Assembly: GCA_963920635.1 (NCBI GenBank)
Contig: OY987307.1
Location: 4,774,001 to 4,838,000 of the forward strand
Direction: 5' to 3'
DNA from: Pseudeuparius sepicola
Taxonomy: Eukaryota; Arthropoda; Insecta; Coleoptera; Anthribidae
Length of the DNA: 64,000 nucleotides
Shown here: piece after piece, positions 1-11,382 of the stretch
How the letters are laid out: every line of letters starts with the position of its first letter
How positions within the stretch are numbered: the first letter of the stretch is position 1
Made by a program: the position numbers and the translations under genes
Notes under the pieces: model-generated
Told to the model about the DNA's origin: nothing
Databases searched by the model: none
The model's input: the letters and a program-made list of their open reading frames with translations, nothing else

Positions 1-354
1 TGCTTCGTATACAGCTTATTTTGAGCACTAAATAGGAAACAGTGTCTATATTTGATACTGGAGGAAAATTTGCAACATTTAACTGAATATTGAGTGGCTC
101 AGTGTGAAAGGGTCTACCTTTTTAAAACATTTAGTTTTTATTTATAGCTGGTCGCTACTTTAGGATTTTGAGCTTGTAAATTTTGAAAATAATAAATTGT
201 CGATATCAACTTTATATGCATTTGTTACACAATGGAAACACACAAAAATAAACCAAAACTACCATTTTTAGAAGGGAGTGTTCTAAAATAAATCAAATTA
301 TGTAAAATTAACACAAACTGCTTTACCAACCAAGCTTTATTTATTCTCCAGACA

Positions 355-1203
355 CCATTTTTAGACCGGAAGATAGTGACATATTTTTGGATGTGATTTT
401 ACTCAGTATGCCTTTCAAGGGGTATTATGTTGCGCATATTCCCACAATAGTAAAGTATGAATCAGAGAGTCATCCTAGGTTCTTCATATAGAAAACTGAG
501 GTTTTCATTTATTCGAAAAATAGGCATTTTGATATGATTTTAGTCAGGGTGCCATGTGTTTTATAATGAAGTTACAAATAGAAAATTCCTCGGAACCCAT
601 AGGCATACTGTCAGCGTGGGCCCAAAGGGCTATTATTGTCAAGTGAACTTAGAAATAAAGAAGTATGCAAATTCTTAGTTCTTTGTTATGAAATTAATGA
701 AAAAAGGATGGCATACCATTTGCGCATGTCCAAGTACAGTTTAAATTGAATGTTATTTAATCATTTAAACGATTTATTCAATGTAAAGTGTACTTGGACA
801 TGCGCAAACCTTATGCCATATTTTCTTCAGCAGTTTTATGACAAGAACTCACATACTTAGGTACCATTGGTAGCCTGTTCAGAAACGTGGAAAAATTAAT
901 TATGAAAATACTTCACGTCACAATAATAGCCCTTTGGGCCCACGCTAACAGTATGCCTCTGGTTTTCCGAGAAATTTTCTCTTTTGAACTTTATTATAAA
1001 ACACATGGCAGCCTGACTAAAATCATATTGAAATGTATATTTTTCGAATAAATGAAAACTCAGTTTTCCATATGAAGAACCCAGGATGACTCTCTGATTC
1101 ACACTTTATTATTGTGAGAATATACGCAACAGAATGTCCTTTGAAAGGCATACTGAGTAAAATCACGTCTAAAAATCTGTCACAACCTCCCGGTCTATTT
1201 GGA
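355..1203. repeat. Foldback element (long inverted repeat, about 290-bp arms)
   Basis: The left arm (355-645) and right arm (912-1203) are diverged reverse complements, sharing for example ACTCAGTATGCCTTTCAA and TAGCCCTTTGGGCCCA. A second inverted pair sits in the centre (707-738 and 789-817, around GCGCATGTCCAAGTAC). No ORF or transposase is seen; this is a non-autonomous palindromic element. Confidence 0.8.
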
Positions 1204-1369
1204 TTTGATCAGCTGTTTTGTTGGACTACCTTCATTCATCAGCTTTGACAATTTCTAACCTAGGTATACTGTCAATTTGTCCCAAGGCAAACTTGTTCAA
1301 TGTGTGTTTGTCCCTTTGAATAAAGAACCCCAGGAAGGAACAAATTTGGAATCAACACTTGATCGGGAC

Positions 1370-1891
1370 CAAGGACTCTTTAAAGTAAGGGGACCCAGTA
1401 TTATACTTTCCAAAGTGAGGCCTATTCTTTCATCATTCTAATGGTATCAGTCATGCCAAGTATGCCATTTTATTGGAGAATCTATGAATATAACAGGTAC
1501 TTTGATTGTTAGTAAAAATTAATAATGGTTTCCATGATTTCTAAAAATTAGACTTGACAATGTTGTGTCTACAATTAGAGAATATGGCAACTGTCAAATG
1601 AAACAAATTTATTATGACTGCATTACCTTTAATTGACACACCAGAGTATCTGGAAGTTAGAAAACTTAAAAATTGTGAATTATGATGGGAAATATTTTAC
1701 CTCCTTTAGAATCTATGCACTAACACATAAAACCTGATGTCAGTTGGACACTGACATATGTCATAACCTTGTACCAGCCCCCTTGTGGTCTCCTTGGAGT
1801 CTACAGAAAACAAACTTCCCCTCAAGGCTTCACACTTTTCCTATGTCATAGACTGTGACATGCTGGGTCCCCTTATTTTAAAGAGTCCCTG
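1370..1891. mobile_element. hAT-like MITE with perfect 8-bp target duplication
   Basis: 522 bp with imperfect terminal inverted repeats of about 28 bp (left CAAGGACTCTTTAAAGTAAG, right the complement ending GAGTCCCTG). It is flanked by ATCGGGAC at 1362-1369 and 1892-1899. An 8-bp duplication and CA...TG ends fit the hAT superfamily (known); no coding sequence. Confidence 0.75.
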
Positions 1892-2001
1892 ATCGGGACA
1901 GTCTACATATGGCGGGATGCCGCTTCCATTTTTCAGTACCTACAATACAGGGAAAACATTATAAGGCACATTAATATCTTTAAGTTTAGGAATCCTTGAT
2001 A

Positions 2002-3269
2002 AAGCCTATTCATTTAATTTATACCCTGACGTCATCGTTTGGTGTTTTTTGCTGCCAATATAAATTCTAGTGACACTACAAAAATGCCACACAACTAATA
2101 GTTAATTTTCATCTGTCATGTTGGCATAATAGGGCTGGGTTGCAATAATAATATTCAAATTTTTCGTTAAAATTTTGACACAGTTTGTCACTTAATTTTA
2201 AAAATGCCGCGCAAGATAGGTTCTCAAAATCTTGATAAACGCGCGCAGGGTATGGTGCGTGCTTTGAGCGAATATTTTGAGAGGGAAAGGGAAAACGGGG
2301 GTCGGCTGCTTCCGCTTTGTGCTGTAAAAGATGTAAGTACTTTTTATTTTATTTCACTGATATAAATTCCGATAATTTCTAAAAAATCATATTTTTGTTT
2401 CTATTTAAGAGGGTTGCAGCAGCTCTAGGAATTAGTTTTGACACGGTCAAAACAATTATTTCAAAAGGACCAGCTACTCGAACTGCAAGGAAAGAAAGAA
2501 AAAACCTGTACCTATCAACATTGATGATTTCGAACAGACAGCAATCCGAAATGTGATATATGAAATGTATATAGGGACAGTATGTTAAAGAATTTTGCCA
2601 ATTAGCCCCAATATGCGTCTAATTTTATAATTATTCTTTTAGAAAAGCACTTTACAGTGAACGCCCTAAAAGCGAAATTAGAAGAAAGAGATATTTTTCA
2701 TGGTGGTAGAACATCTTTATGGAAAATATTGAGGAACATTGGATTTAAGTTCCGCAAAGATGATCCTCGACGTGGACTTTATGGAGGTGCCTATAATATT
2801 GCTATAAAACGTATTAAATTTTTAAGAAATCATATGCAAGCAAAAAGAGAAGAAACACGAGAGTTTGTTTACTTGGAAGAAACATGGATTTTCCAAGATT
2901 TTCCAAGATTTTGAATTAAGGGAAATATTTTCTTTGTAAATTTCCACTGCTTTATTTTTACATAAAGGCGTATCAGATGGTCCAAAAAATTTTTTAAATT
3001 AATTATTCGGAAATAGTGAATTTTTTTCATTTTTAAGTACCTATTAACACAGAATAGCTGTGGTATTAAGCTTTTCCTCATTTTTATTCACATGGCCTAT
3101 TAAGGTTTCATATTAAGAAAACACAGTGTACATTAACTAACCTGTAAATGGTTTAAAAGTCAAATATTGTGGCAGCTGAAGTCTTCGTATTTGCAATTTG
3201 TCATAAAGTTTGGCAACGCTGTTATGCTGGTATCGATGACGTCAGGGTATAAATTAAATGAATAGGCTT
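2002..3269 (+). mobile_element. Degenerate IS630/Tc1-type transposon with transposase relics
   Basis: 1268 bp bounded by perfect 36-bp inverted repeats (AAGCCTATTCATTTAATTTA...) at 2002-2037 and 3234-3269, with TA on both sides. Inside are transposase remnants on the plus strand. One begins MPRKIGSQNLDKRAQ at 2204 with donor GTAAGT near 2335. A helix-turn-helix-like piece reads RVAAALGISFDTVK at about 2412. The piece at 2657-2914 reads SLWKILRNIGFKFRK and then VYLEETWIF. The last is the family's first catalytic motif (usually YLDETW) with Asp changed to Glu, followed by early termination, so the element is dead. The reading frame is broken near 2505. Confidence 0.82.
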
Positions 3270-3624
3270 TAATACAGCAAATCTAATTTTAAATTTACAA
3301 TTATGAAGGAGTAGTTACCTACACAAACGCCTATGCCACTTTGGTGCATGGCCTCAAAAGTTAATTTAATTGCAAAATTACTTACCCATGGATTATTATC
3401 CTCAAACATTTTAGTTTCGGCAGTCAGGGAAGTGCCACAAGTCACACAGCTAAGCACAATACCTCAAAAAGGTACCTTAGTATCACATACTGACACCTAT
3501 CACCGTGTCAGATATCAAAATATTGTGCCAAAACTTGGTTACTACGATTTCCATCTCATGTAGTTTGTAATATACAAGAGCTTTGACTCCTTCCTGAGAT
3601 TCTTTATTCAAAGGTTTGTCCCAT

Positions 3625-5600
3625 ATGGTGGTGCTTACAAATAATGAGTGACGTTCCCTGCATTTTGCGAGTACTGAATCCCCAAACAGCTAATGTCAAC
3701 ATGACCATTACCTGTCAGCAGTGGTATTGATTTGATTTAATTTTTTATAAAAATAATCCTAAAATTCCTAACTTATTAGGACCCTTACGTAACTGAATGT
3801 ACCCTAATATTTTACGCTCCAACAAAGTTAAAAATGCCACAACCCTTTTATAAATTAAATTTTAGAAAAACCGACTTTTCCTGTTTAAAATAGCGCACGA
3901 TCATTCTGGATGTAAGACCTTTTTATTCTATATAAATTGTTATTAAAAAGAGAACGTCAAGTACCCTATAGATAAAAAAAAATCGTGCATCCCTCTAAAA
4001 ACAGGTGTTTAATATGACAAGGGAGTAAGATTTTTCCTTTTGTCATTCTTCTTGCCTAGTCAACCGAATACATTTATTGCAATCGGCTGGATGTTACAGC
4101 GGACTATTATAATAATTATATTATTTTTATAGTTACCATATGTATTTCAGTACACCTCAGTTTTCTTGCCAGTGAAGGCTTGTAACATAATATATTTTAG
4201 GTACTTCCATTATTTGTTTTGCTTTTTTCTGTTTCATGGACATGTCTGTCGAGTACAAAAACATACCAAATCACTTAAGGATGGAAATAAAGCGTCATCA
4301 AAAGTATGTTCGGATGCCTGTTTTCAATATAATTTTATTTACTACTAGCTCTAGAAAAGCTAGCACATTTGAAAGGGATGCGTAAGTACTAATGACACTA
4401 TTTTAAAAGTAATAGCTAGTTAACTATATATTTTTTTAAGTTATAGTGGCTATAACTTAGTGCCATTAGTATCTATGATTATTTCAAAAATACCCTTATC
4501 TTTTGCAAACCTTTTAACCAGTTTTTTTAGCTACTTGTAAATAAATTGTACTGATATAGGCAACCAAACATACTTTTGATGATGTTTTATTTCCAACCTT
4601 ATATTAAAAACTACAGAGTCGGAGTATGAAACTATTTAAGCTTTGGCGATGTATTAATCAAGAAATTACCAGTGTATTGACTAGGTTTAGTTAGATAGGT
4701 GATATTTCAATTATTATTGGAATTTAATAAATTAATAATAAATTCATTTATAAATAATTGTGTTTATTTATTTATAAATTCCTTAAACCTCCATGTGGCA
4801 ACCTAGGCCCCACCAAACAAACACACAATTCATAGGCCAGTCTCCAGATCTAAATAAAAATGCATTAATTTATTCCAAAACAGATATTTCTGTGATTTGA
4901 GCATTTGATGAAAAAAAAAAATACACAAATTGATAATTGTTTATTGCGGAAAAATGATGAGTGAAATGAATCACTTATAATACAAGCCTGTATAAAAGAC
5001 AATATATTAAATGGATACAATGAATATATATAAAAAAATTCAGTGGCTATATTAAGATATAATTTCAAGGGTGAAATGAAACCCTTTCATCCTAAATACT
5101 ATAATAACAGCCCCCCTTTGAAAACTAAAAGAGAAGCTAAAACACTTTCAGTTAATACTATTAACATTTATTTAAAAATACTAAGTTCATATGTAAATAA
5201 ATTAAGTATCGATAAAAACCAGGATAGGGGGCAAGTGCCCTTCAACAACCAACAATGCTTTTTTAATGCGATATATTTTTTAAAATATTCTGTACATACA
5301 TCACTGGCCTGTGGAGGGGTTCGAAACACCGAGATAAACAAATACTTCAATTAAAAACACAATGTTGGCCATTAAGGTATTCTGCTCCAGAATACTTGAA
5401 TAACTACTTATCTCTAAAAACAATAAATATCTAGTTGAAAATTTCATATTCGAAATGGTTGCTTCCACATGCATACTAAATTTTAAATATCCAGCCTTTT
5501 TTTAAACAATTTGTATGCTTCGCCTGCTCTAATGTCCCGTGATGGACCCTGAAAACAGAAACTACCTTTAAGTTTATAAAATCACAGACTAGACTTTACA
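3625..5600. other. No recognisable gene
   Basis: About 2 kb of AT-rich DNA. Open frames here are short and lack codon bias or known motifs. A partial inverted partner of the sequence near 1307-1339 occurs at 3589-3622, suggesting an older element spanned 1.3-3.6 kb. Confidence 0.6.
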
Positions 5601-5748
5601 GGGTGTCCCGTGTCCCAAACTCAACGCCCCAGTGTTATTGTAGACAAACAAAAACAGCCGGTAAAAATTTTACTTGTGGGTTTCTTATAGGAGGACCCAA
5701 GCTTGCTTTTGGGCCAAAAAGGTAGTTTTTAGGAATTCGGGAAATATA

Positions 5749-6922
5749 CAGGGTGTATACTTTTAAGTGTATACAAATCGATAATAAATGTATTTTGTGA
5801 GATATTTTCAAAAACCTTTTTTTGTTCGAAAGGTCTTCAAAAAACGCTTCTTTTGACGTTTTTACTTTTGTCAAAATGCAAATCCAGGGACGGCTACGAT
5901 TTTTTTTATACCCAGATTTTCACAAAAACCATTTAGCGATTTTTTTATTTAAAATCTGACACAACAGCGTTAATCAGGACACCCCAAAACCCCCATATAC
6001 TAAATTTGAACAAAAAATGTAGAGGGTGTTCGGTTCTACACCGTGTTGAAGTTGAGCAAAATAAGGACTTTAAAGGCACCTGGCGAGTCAAGCGTGCCAT
6101 GGAATTATTTCAAAACAGTGGAAGAATTAACAGGACCACCCAAAGTGTTGATGGAAGAAATTACAAGAAGAAATATACAGGATGTTTTTCTCTACAGCGT
6201 CTCAAATTTCCGTTTTTTTTTTCGAATTTTATGCTGGTCAAGTTTGCCTTGAATTATTGAAACAATGTTACTAAATGTAAAATAAATTAAATTTAAAAAA
6301 ATATAAGTCATTCAGTCGTTTCCCTTGTGTTTACGAACAATATTCTAGTTTTTGTTAGGTAATAATTTTAAAAAATCTGTCCAGACAGTTTAAATTCTTA
6401 ATAAAAACAAAAGTCGATACAATAAATTTGACAGTTCTGTTAATCTTAATTTTTGTTTCAATAATCCAAGGCAAACTTGACCAGCATAAAATTCGAAAAA
6501 AATCGGAAATTTGAGACGCTGTAGAGAAAAACATCCTGTATATTTCTTCTTGCAATTTCTCCCATCATCACTTTGGGTGGTCCTGTTAATTCTTCCACTG
6601 TTTTGAAATAATTCCATGGCACGCTTGACTCGACAGGTGCCTTTGAAGTCCCTATTTTGATCAACTTTTAACACAGTGTAGAACCGAACGGGTTTTGAGG
6701 TGTCCTGATTAACGCTGTTGTGTCAGATTTTAAATAAAAAAATCGTTAAATGGTTTTTGTGAAAATCGGGGTATAAAAAAAATCGTAGCCATCCCTGGAT
6801 TTGCATTTTGACAAAAGTAAAAACGTCAAAAGAAGCGTTTTTTGAAGACCTTTCGAACAAAAAAAGGTTTTTGAAAATATCTCACAAAATACATTTTTTA
6901 TCGATTTGTATACACTTAAAAG
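5749..6922. mobile_element. 1.17-kb foldback element inserted at TA
   Basis: Nearly palindromic: arms of about 500 bp (left to 6265, right from 6457) around a loop of about 190 bp. Flanked by TA. The uninterrupted sequence at 57980-57995 (GGGAAATATAGGTTATGAC) is the matching empty site, which defines the borders. The left end has 12 extra bases (CAGGGTGTATA) not mirrored on the right. Each arm carries the same short open frame in opposite orientation, a consequence of the palindrome and not evidence of genes. Confidence 0.85.
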
Positions 6923-7361
6923 TAGGTTATGACGTCATCAAATATATTTTTCCCAGGACCATACCTGTTTCTCTTTACATTTGGAAAGAGCACGTTTTTC
7001 TGATAAACTTTCGTAAATATATTTTTTTATATCTTGTTTCATTAAAAAGTTATATGCTTTTATTTTTGTAAAATTATGAAAAAGATGCCATGGTATTTTT
7101 TTAATGAAAATCGAGTTAGCCATGACTTATGAAGATATATTTTTGACAGAAACAATTGACAGATGCTCAGACAGATGTATTATGGAAAAAGTATTAAAGT
7201 TTTATTATTAGTCATAAAAATATTACTGTATGAACACCTTTTTAAGAAAAACTGTTATTATAAACACTTACTGTGTATTATATTTAAAAACCTAACAATT
7301 TTAGCAAAAAACAAAAATCAACAATATAAAAATAAATGCTAGGTATGTTCTTACTTATAAC

Positions 7362-7822
7362 TTATAAATAATTTTCAATGTGACTACCATCTTTTAATAA
7401 ACATAAGTCTAGACTGCATCTAATGCCTTTCTTAGTGACCTTTCTTAATACATCTGGTGTTATTTGCCGACATGCATCTTCTATTTTTTCTATTAAATGA
7501 TCAATATGGAGTTTTTTGTAAACAATATTTTTCAGAAATCCCCATAAATGGAAATCTAATGGTGTTAAATCTGGCAACTTTCCTGGCCATTTTATGGGTC
7601 CATTCATTCCAATCCATTTGTTTCCAAACTCATCATTTAGAAATTCTTTTACAATGTTAGTCTTGTGTGCTGGAGCTCCGTCGTGTTTAAATCATATGGG
7701 GTTCTTCTTCAATGGCACATTTTCCATGAGAACGGGCAGCTGTTGTTGCAAGAATTGGAGGTATGTTATTCTAGTTAAAACTCCTTCGTAAAAATATGGC
7801 CCAACTAAATCTGCATCTGTCT
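7362..7822 (-). pseudogene. Broken DD41D mariner transposase (C-terminal part)
   Basis: Minus-strand reading frame with FKHDGAPAHKT (second catalytic Asp), then WIGMNGPIKWP and LPDLTPLDFHLWGFLK (third catalytic Asp). There are 41 residues between the two Asp, the DD41D spacing of one Tc1/mariner group. One in-frame TGA (7694-7692) stands where the family has Trp before the HDGAPAH motif. The N-terminal half, with DNA-binding domain and first Asp, is missing, so the element is non-autonomous. Confidence 0.82.
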
Positions 7823-8017
7823 ATTGTTTCTGTCAAAAATATACCTTCATAAGTCCATAGCTAACTCAATTTTCATTAAAAAAATACCATGGCATCTTTT
7901 TCATATTTTTACAAATAATATGCATATAACTTTTTAATGAAACAAAAGATATCAAAAAAATCAAAAGTCAAATTTTTACTGGCTGTTTTTGTTTACCTAT
8001 AATAACCCTGGGTCGAC

Positions 8018-8764
8018 ATTAATTGCACAACCAAAATACAAATATTCCCGAAAGTTGGTGCAAGTTTGATAATCATATCAAACAGCATACAGGGTAGGAC
8101 AAAAAATATAAAAAATGTTCAAGAGTAAAGTACCCTTATTTCATAAAGTTCAGCAAAATCTTATTAAGAAAAGTTGTATAAAATTAAAAGTTATGTATAC
8201 ATACAAAAACATGTCCTAAGAAAAAAATTTTTTTGAAAAACAATTTCCTATTTTTTTATTATTCACCCTAAACACTTTCATAAATTAATCAAAATTAAAT
8301 CAATTTCGCCTAACTGTGTTCAGATTCAAGCATATCTGTAAAATTAAGATATGTTTGTTGCAACGATATTAAACAAAACTTTAAAATTTTCCAAAAATGC
8401 TTCTCCGCAAGGTAAAACATTAGTAATGATTAATAATGATAATGTGTATAAAAAACTCTCTCATTTAAGGTGCAAAATTTTTATTTTAAATGTTTATTAA
8501 GAAACTGGAAATTAATTGACACATTTTTTTTTTCTTGGGAGGCTGTGTTTTTGCATTTAGGCATAGCTTTTAATTCTAAATAACTTTTCTTTATAACATT
8601 TTGCTGAATTTTATGAGATAAGGGTACTTTACTCTTGTAAATTTTTATATTTTTTTACCTGCCCTGTATGCTGCTTTGACTTGCAACCATTCTACGTGCG
8701 GCTAATATGATTATCGAGCATGCACCAATTTCGGGAATATTTGTATTTTGGTTGTGCAATTAAT
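8018..8764. mobile_element. TTAA-ended MITE
   Basis: 747 bp with perfect 36-bp inverted ends starting ATTAATTGCACAACC. Arms of about 240 bp continue imperfectly inward (AAGGGTACTTTACTC in the right arm, complement in the left). TTAA at the ends is compatible with a piggyBac-type target, but no transposase is present. Confidence 0.75.
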
Positions 8765-8789
8765 AAAAAAAAACATGTTGCACACTTAA

Positions 8790-9827
8790 ATGACCTCACT
8801 GTATATTATTTACATATCTCCACAAAACATATTTAGTCAACTCGTTTTGTTCAAAATCTTCCATGAATAAATTGCTTATGAATGGTGATAAAGGAGACCC
8901 CATAGCCATTCCAAATTCCTGCTGTAAAACTCATTTCCTATAATAGTTGAAAATATAGGTGGCAAATGTCCGAGCATTTATGATTTTGAGCAGGACATTT
9001 TTAAAAATGTCCGCCGAGTCCTCGAGCATTAATAGACATTTTTGAAAATGGTGCCATTCGATTGCTTGTGAAAAGACCTTTAAAACAAGACCCCATATGT
9101 ATGACTTTTGATTAAAAAAGTATAAGTAAAATAAAAATAAAAAAATTTAAAATATATAAAATTTAAAAAAAAATTCTAATTACAGACTGAAGACAAATCA
9201 ATCAATAAAATATTGCAAGTATTGTTAAAATTTAAAATTATTAAAATAAGTTTTGATCTGAAATTCAACGCAGTAATTATAATTATTATTGCAATAAAAT
9301 TGCCTAAATTAATTAACAATGAGAGCTATATTCAATATTCATTACTTACATCTACATCAGAAATACTTTTTACATTTGAACATTGAATTAAATGTTTTCT
9401 CGTTCTTCCTGCATGGGCAAAATATTCAGCTTTACAAAATTCAAAATTAATTTAATTTTTGGTCACTTCTTTTCTTGAAGTAATTCCAGACTATTGAATG
9501 TTGTTTGACCATTTTTGCCATTTTGCAAAGTAGGTACACAGTTCGCAATATTCTAGGTTAGAATTAGAAACGGTTTTGTAGTTTTATAGGTTAGAAATGG
9601 AGGGATTTTTTTATAAATGACCATAAATGCTCATAAATGACCATAAATGCTCACAAGTGACCAGAAATTCCAAAACTGCCGGACAGTGACCAAAAATGGC
9701 AAGACACTTTTAAAAATGTCCTGCTCATAAATGCTCAAAATGCTTCTGCTCTTAAATGCTCCAGCCATCTATAGTTGAAAATAAGTGGTTTAAACACAGA
9801 GTGTTGTTAGTTCTAATATTGCATCTA
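8790..9827 (-). pseudogene. Penelope-like reverse transcriptase fragment, split by a MITE
   Basis: Minus-strand translation of 9827-9784 plus 8943-8790 gives an RT piece with QQEFGMAMGSPLSPFISNLF, the signature of Penelope-like elements, followed by LWRYVNNI. The YVDD catalytic box has become YVNN, and a stop follows at once. One base appears lost before QQEFG. The fragment is interrupted by the 816-bp insert at 8956-9771 and cut on the other side by the foldback at 9828. Non-functional. Confidence 0.75.
8956..9771. mobile_element. MITE inserted in the Penelope fragment
   Basis: Ends share inverted AGCAGGACATTTTTAAAA-type sequence, and the insert is flanked by 12-bp direct repeats TAGTTGAAAATA (8944-8955 and 9772-9783). 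It contains short internal repeats of AAATGCTCATAAATGACC. The superfamily is uncertain: ends TAGGTGGC/GCCATCTA resemble hAT, but the duplication length does not fit cleanly. Confidence 0.65.
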
Positions 9828-10700
9828 CAGTATGTCCACGGATAGACATCCCAAGAGGACAAATGGACCAAATATTTCATTTTACGACAAAAAGTCATTT
9901 TTGAAAAAAAAGTCTGCTTGTCCTTAAAAGAATATTGGCATGGAAAAAGTTAACATTACTTATACTGGGTGACTAGAAAATTGAAGAAACGTTAATTAGC
10001 ATAAGAGTAAACTACCTCTATTTGTAGACACTGAAAAAAGTTATAAAGAACATTCAGCATGGTAAGCTACTTTCGTGTGCAAAATTTCAAAGCGTTAGGC
10101 CTAATTTGATTTTTATTATTTTATTCTAATTTTTTTTTCAAATAAGTGGTTTTCTGTAAAGAATATGACAAAACAGTATTACAAAAAACTTACTCATAAT
10201 GGAAAACTACGCATGATGACATAATTTAACGATTCTCGGCCTACTTTGTATTTTGGAAAATATTGGAGGAAGCTCAAAGTAGGCCCAGGATTGTCAATTT
10301 TTTTAATCATATACAGTTTACTATTCTGAATAACTTTTATTCATAAAATTTTGTCTTACTACCTATAGAAAATTATTTAATCGAATAAAAACAAGAAAAA
10401 AAAATCAAAAAATCAAAGTAGGCCTAACGCTTTGAAATTATGCAAACCTAAGTAGCTTACCACGCTGAAGAAAATTTCTTTATAACTTTTTTCAGTATCT
10501 ACAAATAGAGGTAGTTTACTCTTAGGCTAATTAACGTTTCTTCAATTTTCTGGTCACCCAGTGTAAGTAATGTTAACTTTTTCCATGTCAATCTTATTCT
10601 AAGGACAAGCAGACTTTTTTTTATCAAGAATGACTTTTTGCCGTAAAATGAGATTTTTTGTCCATTTCTCCTCTTGGGATGTCTATCCGTGGACATACTG
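9828..10700. mobile_element. Foldback element, CAGTATGTCCACGG ends, TA target
   Basis: 873 bp with arms of more than 300 bp. The left arm starts CAGTATGTCCACGGATAGAC; the right is its diverged complement ending GTCTATCCGTGGACATACTG. TA on both sides. A one-armed relative lies at about 14700-15025 and a fragment at about 62352-62400. Confidence 0.85.
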
Positions 10701-11171
10701 TATATTCAGATTTGTCCTTTCTACTAAAATCTGATCATTTTCTAACTTTCTGAGTAAAATATTCAATAGAAAAAATAGTCCATCTTCTTACAGTGGAGTA
10801 ATGTGATAAAAATTAATAAAGCCAACCTTACAGTCGAAACTCCACAAACAGTTTTTGTTTTAACCACCATCAAATTAAAACATCATATTCATATTTATAT
10901 CAATATCAGATATAAATTGATATACAGGCTGTTTCTAAATTACGGTGCAGATGTAATATGATAGGTAGAAAATGTAATTTTGAAAAAAAGTCTCCTATAA
11001 ACATGGGCCCGCAAATCTCGAGGAAGCAGGTAAGAGACGGCAGTCTCAATGCGATCGTCGCGCCCCGAGGACGTCCCGTGCAATCGAGGACGAAACCTTG
11101 GAACGAGAAGAAAGTCAGTCTCAAAAGTAACTCACTCGCTAATCTCCGTCCGCCGCCTTCCCGCCACGCCC

Positions 11172-11382
11172 CTAGGCCGCCAGCCACGGGTGGTGCTTGA
11201 GCGACTCGCGCGAGCGGTCCCCGTAGTCGTACAGCACCTCGTCGCCGGCCCCGATGCGGTCCCTGGCGACGAGCACGAGCCGCGGCCTCCCGTCCACCGT
11301 CACGATGCGGGTGAGCAGGTTGCCGCACCGCGAGTGGTTCACCAGGCGGCCGAGGCGGCCCGTCTCCGACGTCGCGTCCACG
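11172..11382 (-). CDS. KMT5A: KMT5A terminal exon (C-terminal half of SET domain)
   Basis: 211 nt: acceptor GTTTGCAG, one base completing Cys, then 69 codons and TAG at 11174-11172. Motifs in order: VDATSETGRLGRLVNHSRCGN (asparagine-histidine pseudoknot segment of SET), a strand reading RPRLVLVARDRI, then GDEVLYDYGDRS, the closing tyrosine-containing box. The end (HHPWLAA) sits where human KMT5A ends, so the C-terminus is complete. It is separated from the rest of the SET domain by a 12.4-kb intron full of transposons. The minus-strand 3' untranslated region would lie below 11172; no clear AATAAA on that strand was seen close by. Confidence 0.96.

Larger units (their letters stand above)
5626..8013 (-). 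mobile_element. DD41D mariner relic with long terminal repeats, interrupted by a foldback insert
   Basis: Left and right ends share an inverted sequence of about 200 bp or more (GACAAACAAAAACAGCC..., ATGAAAAAGATGCCATGG...) at 5626-7200 and 7820-8013. A minus-strand transposase remnant lies near the right end. The left end is interrupted at 5748 by a separate 1174-bp foldback element. A truncated copy of the same left end, without the insert, lies at 57871-58262. Confidence 0.8.

Noticed and set aside
5168..5354. Open frames of 60-103 codons at 5.0-5.4 kb
   Set aside because: AT-rich composition, overlapping on both strands, no motif or splice context.
6006..6674. Several 66-94-codon open frames around 6.0-6.7 kb on both strands
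   Set aside because: They are the same sequence read from the two arms of one palindrome; no family resemblance was seen.
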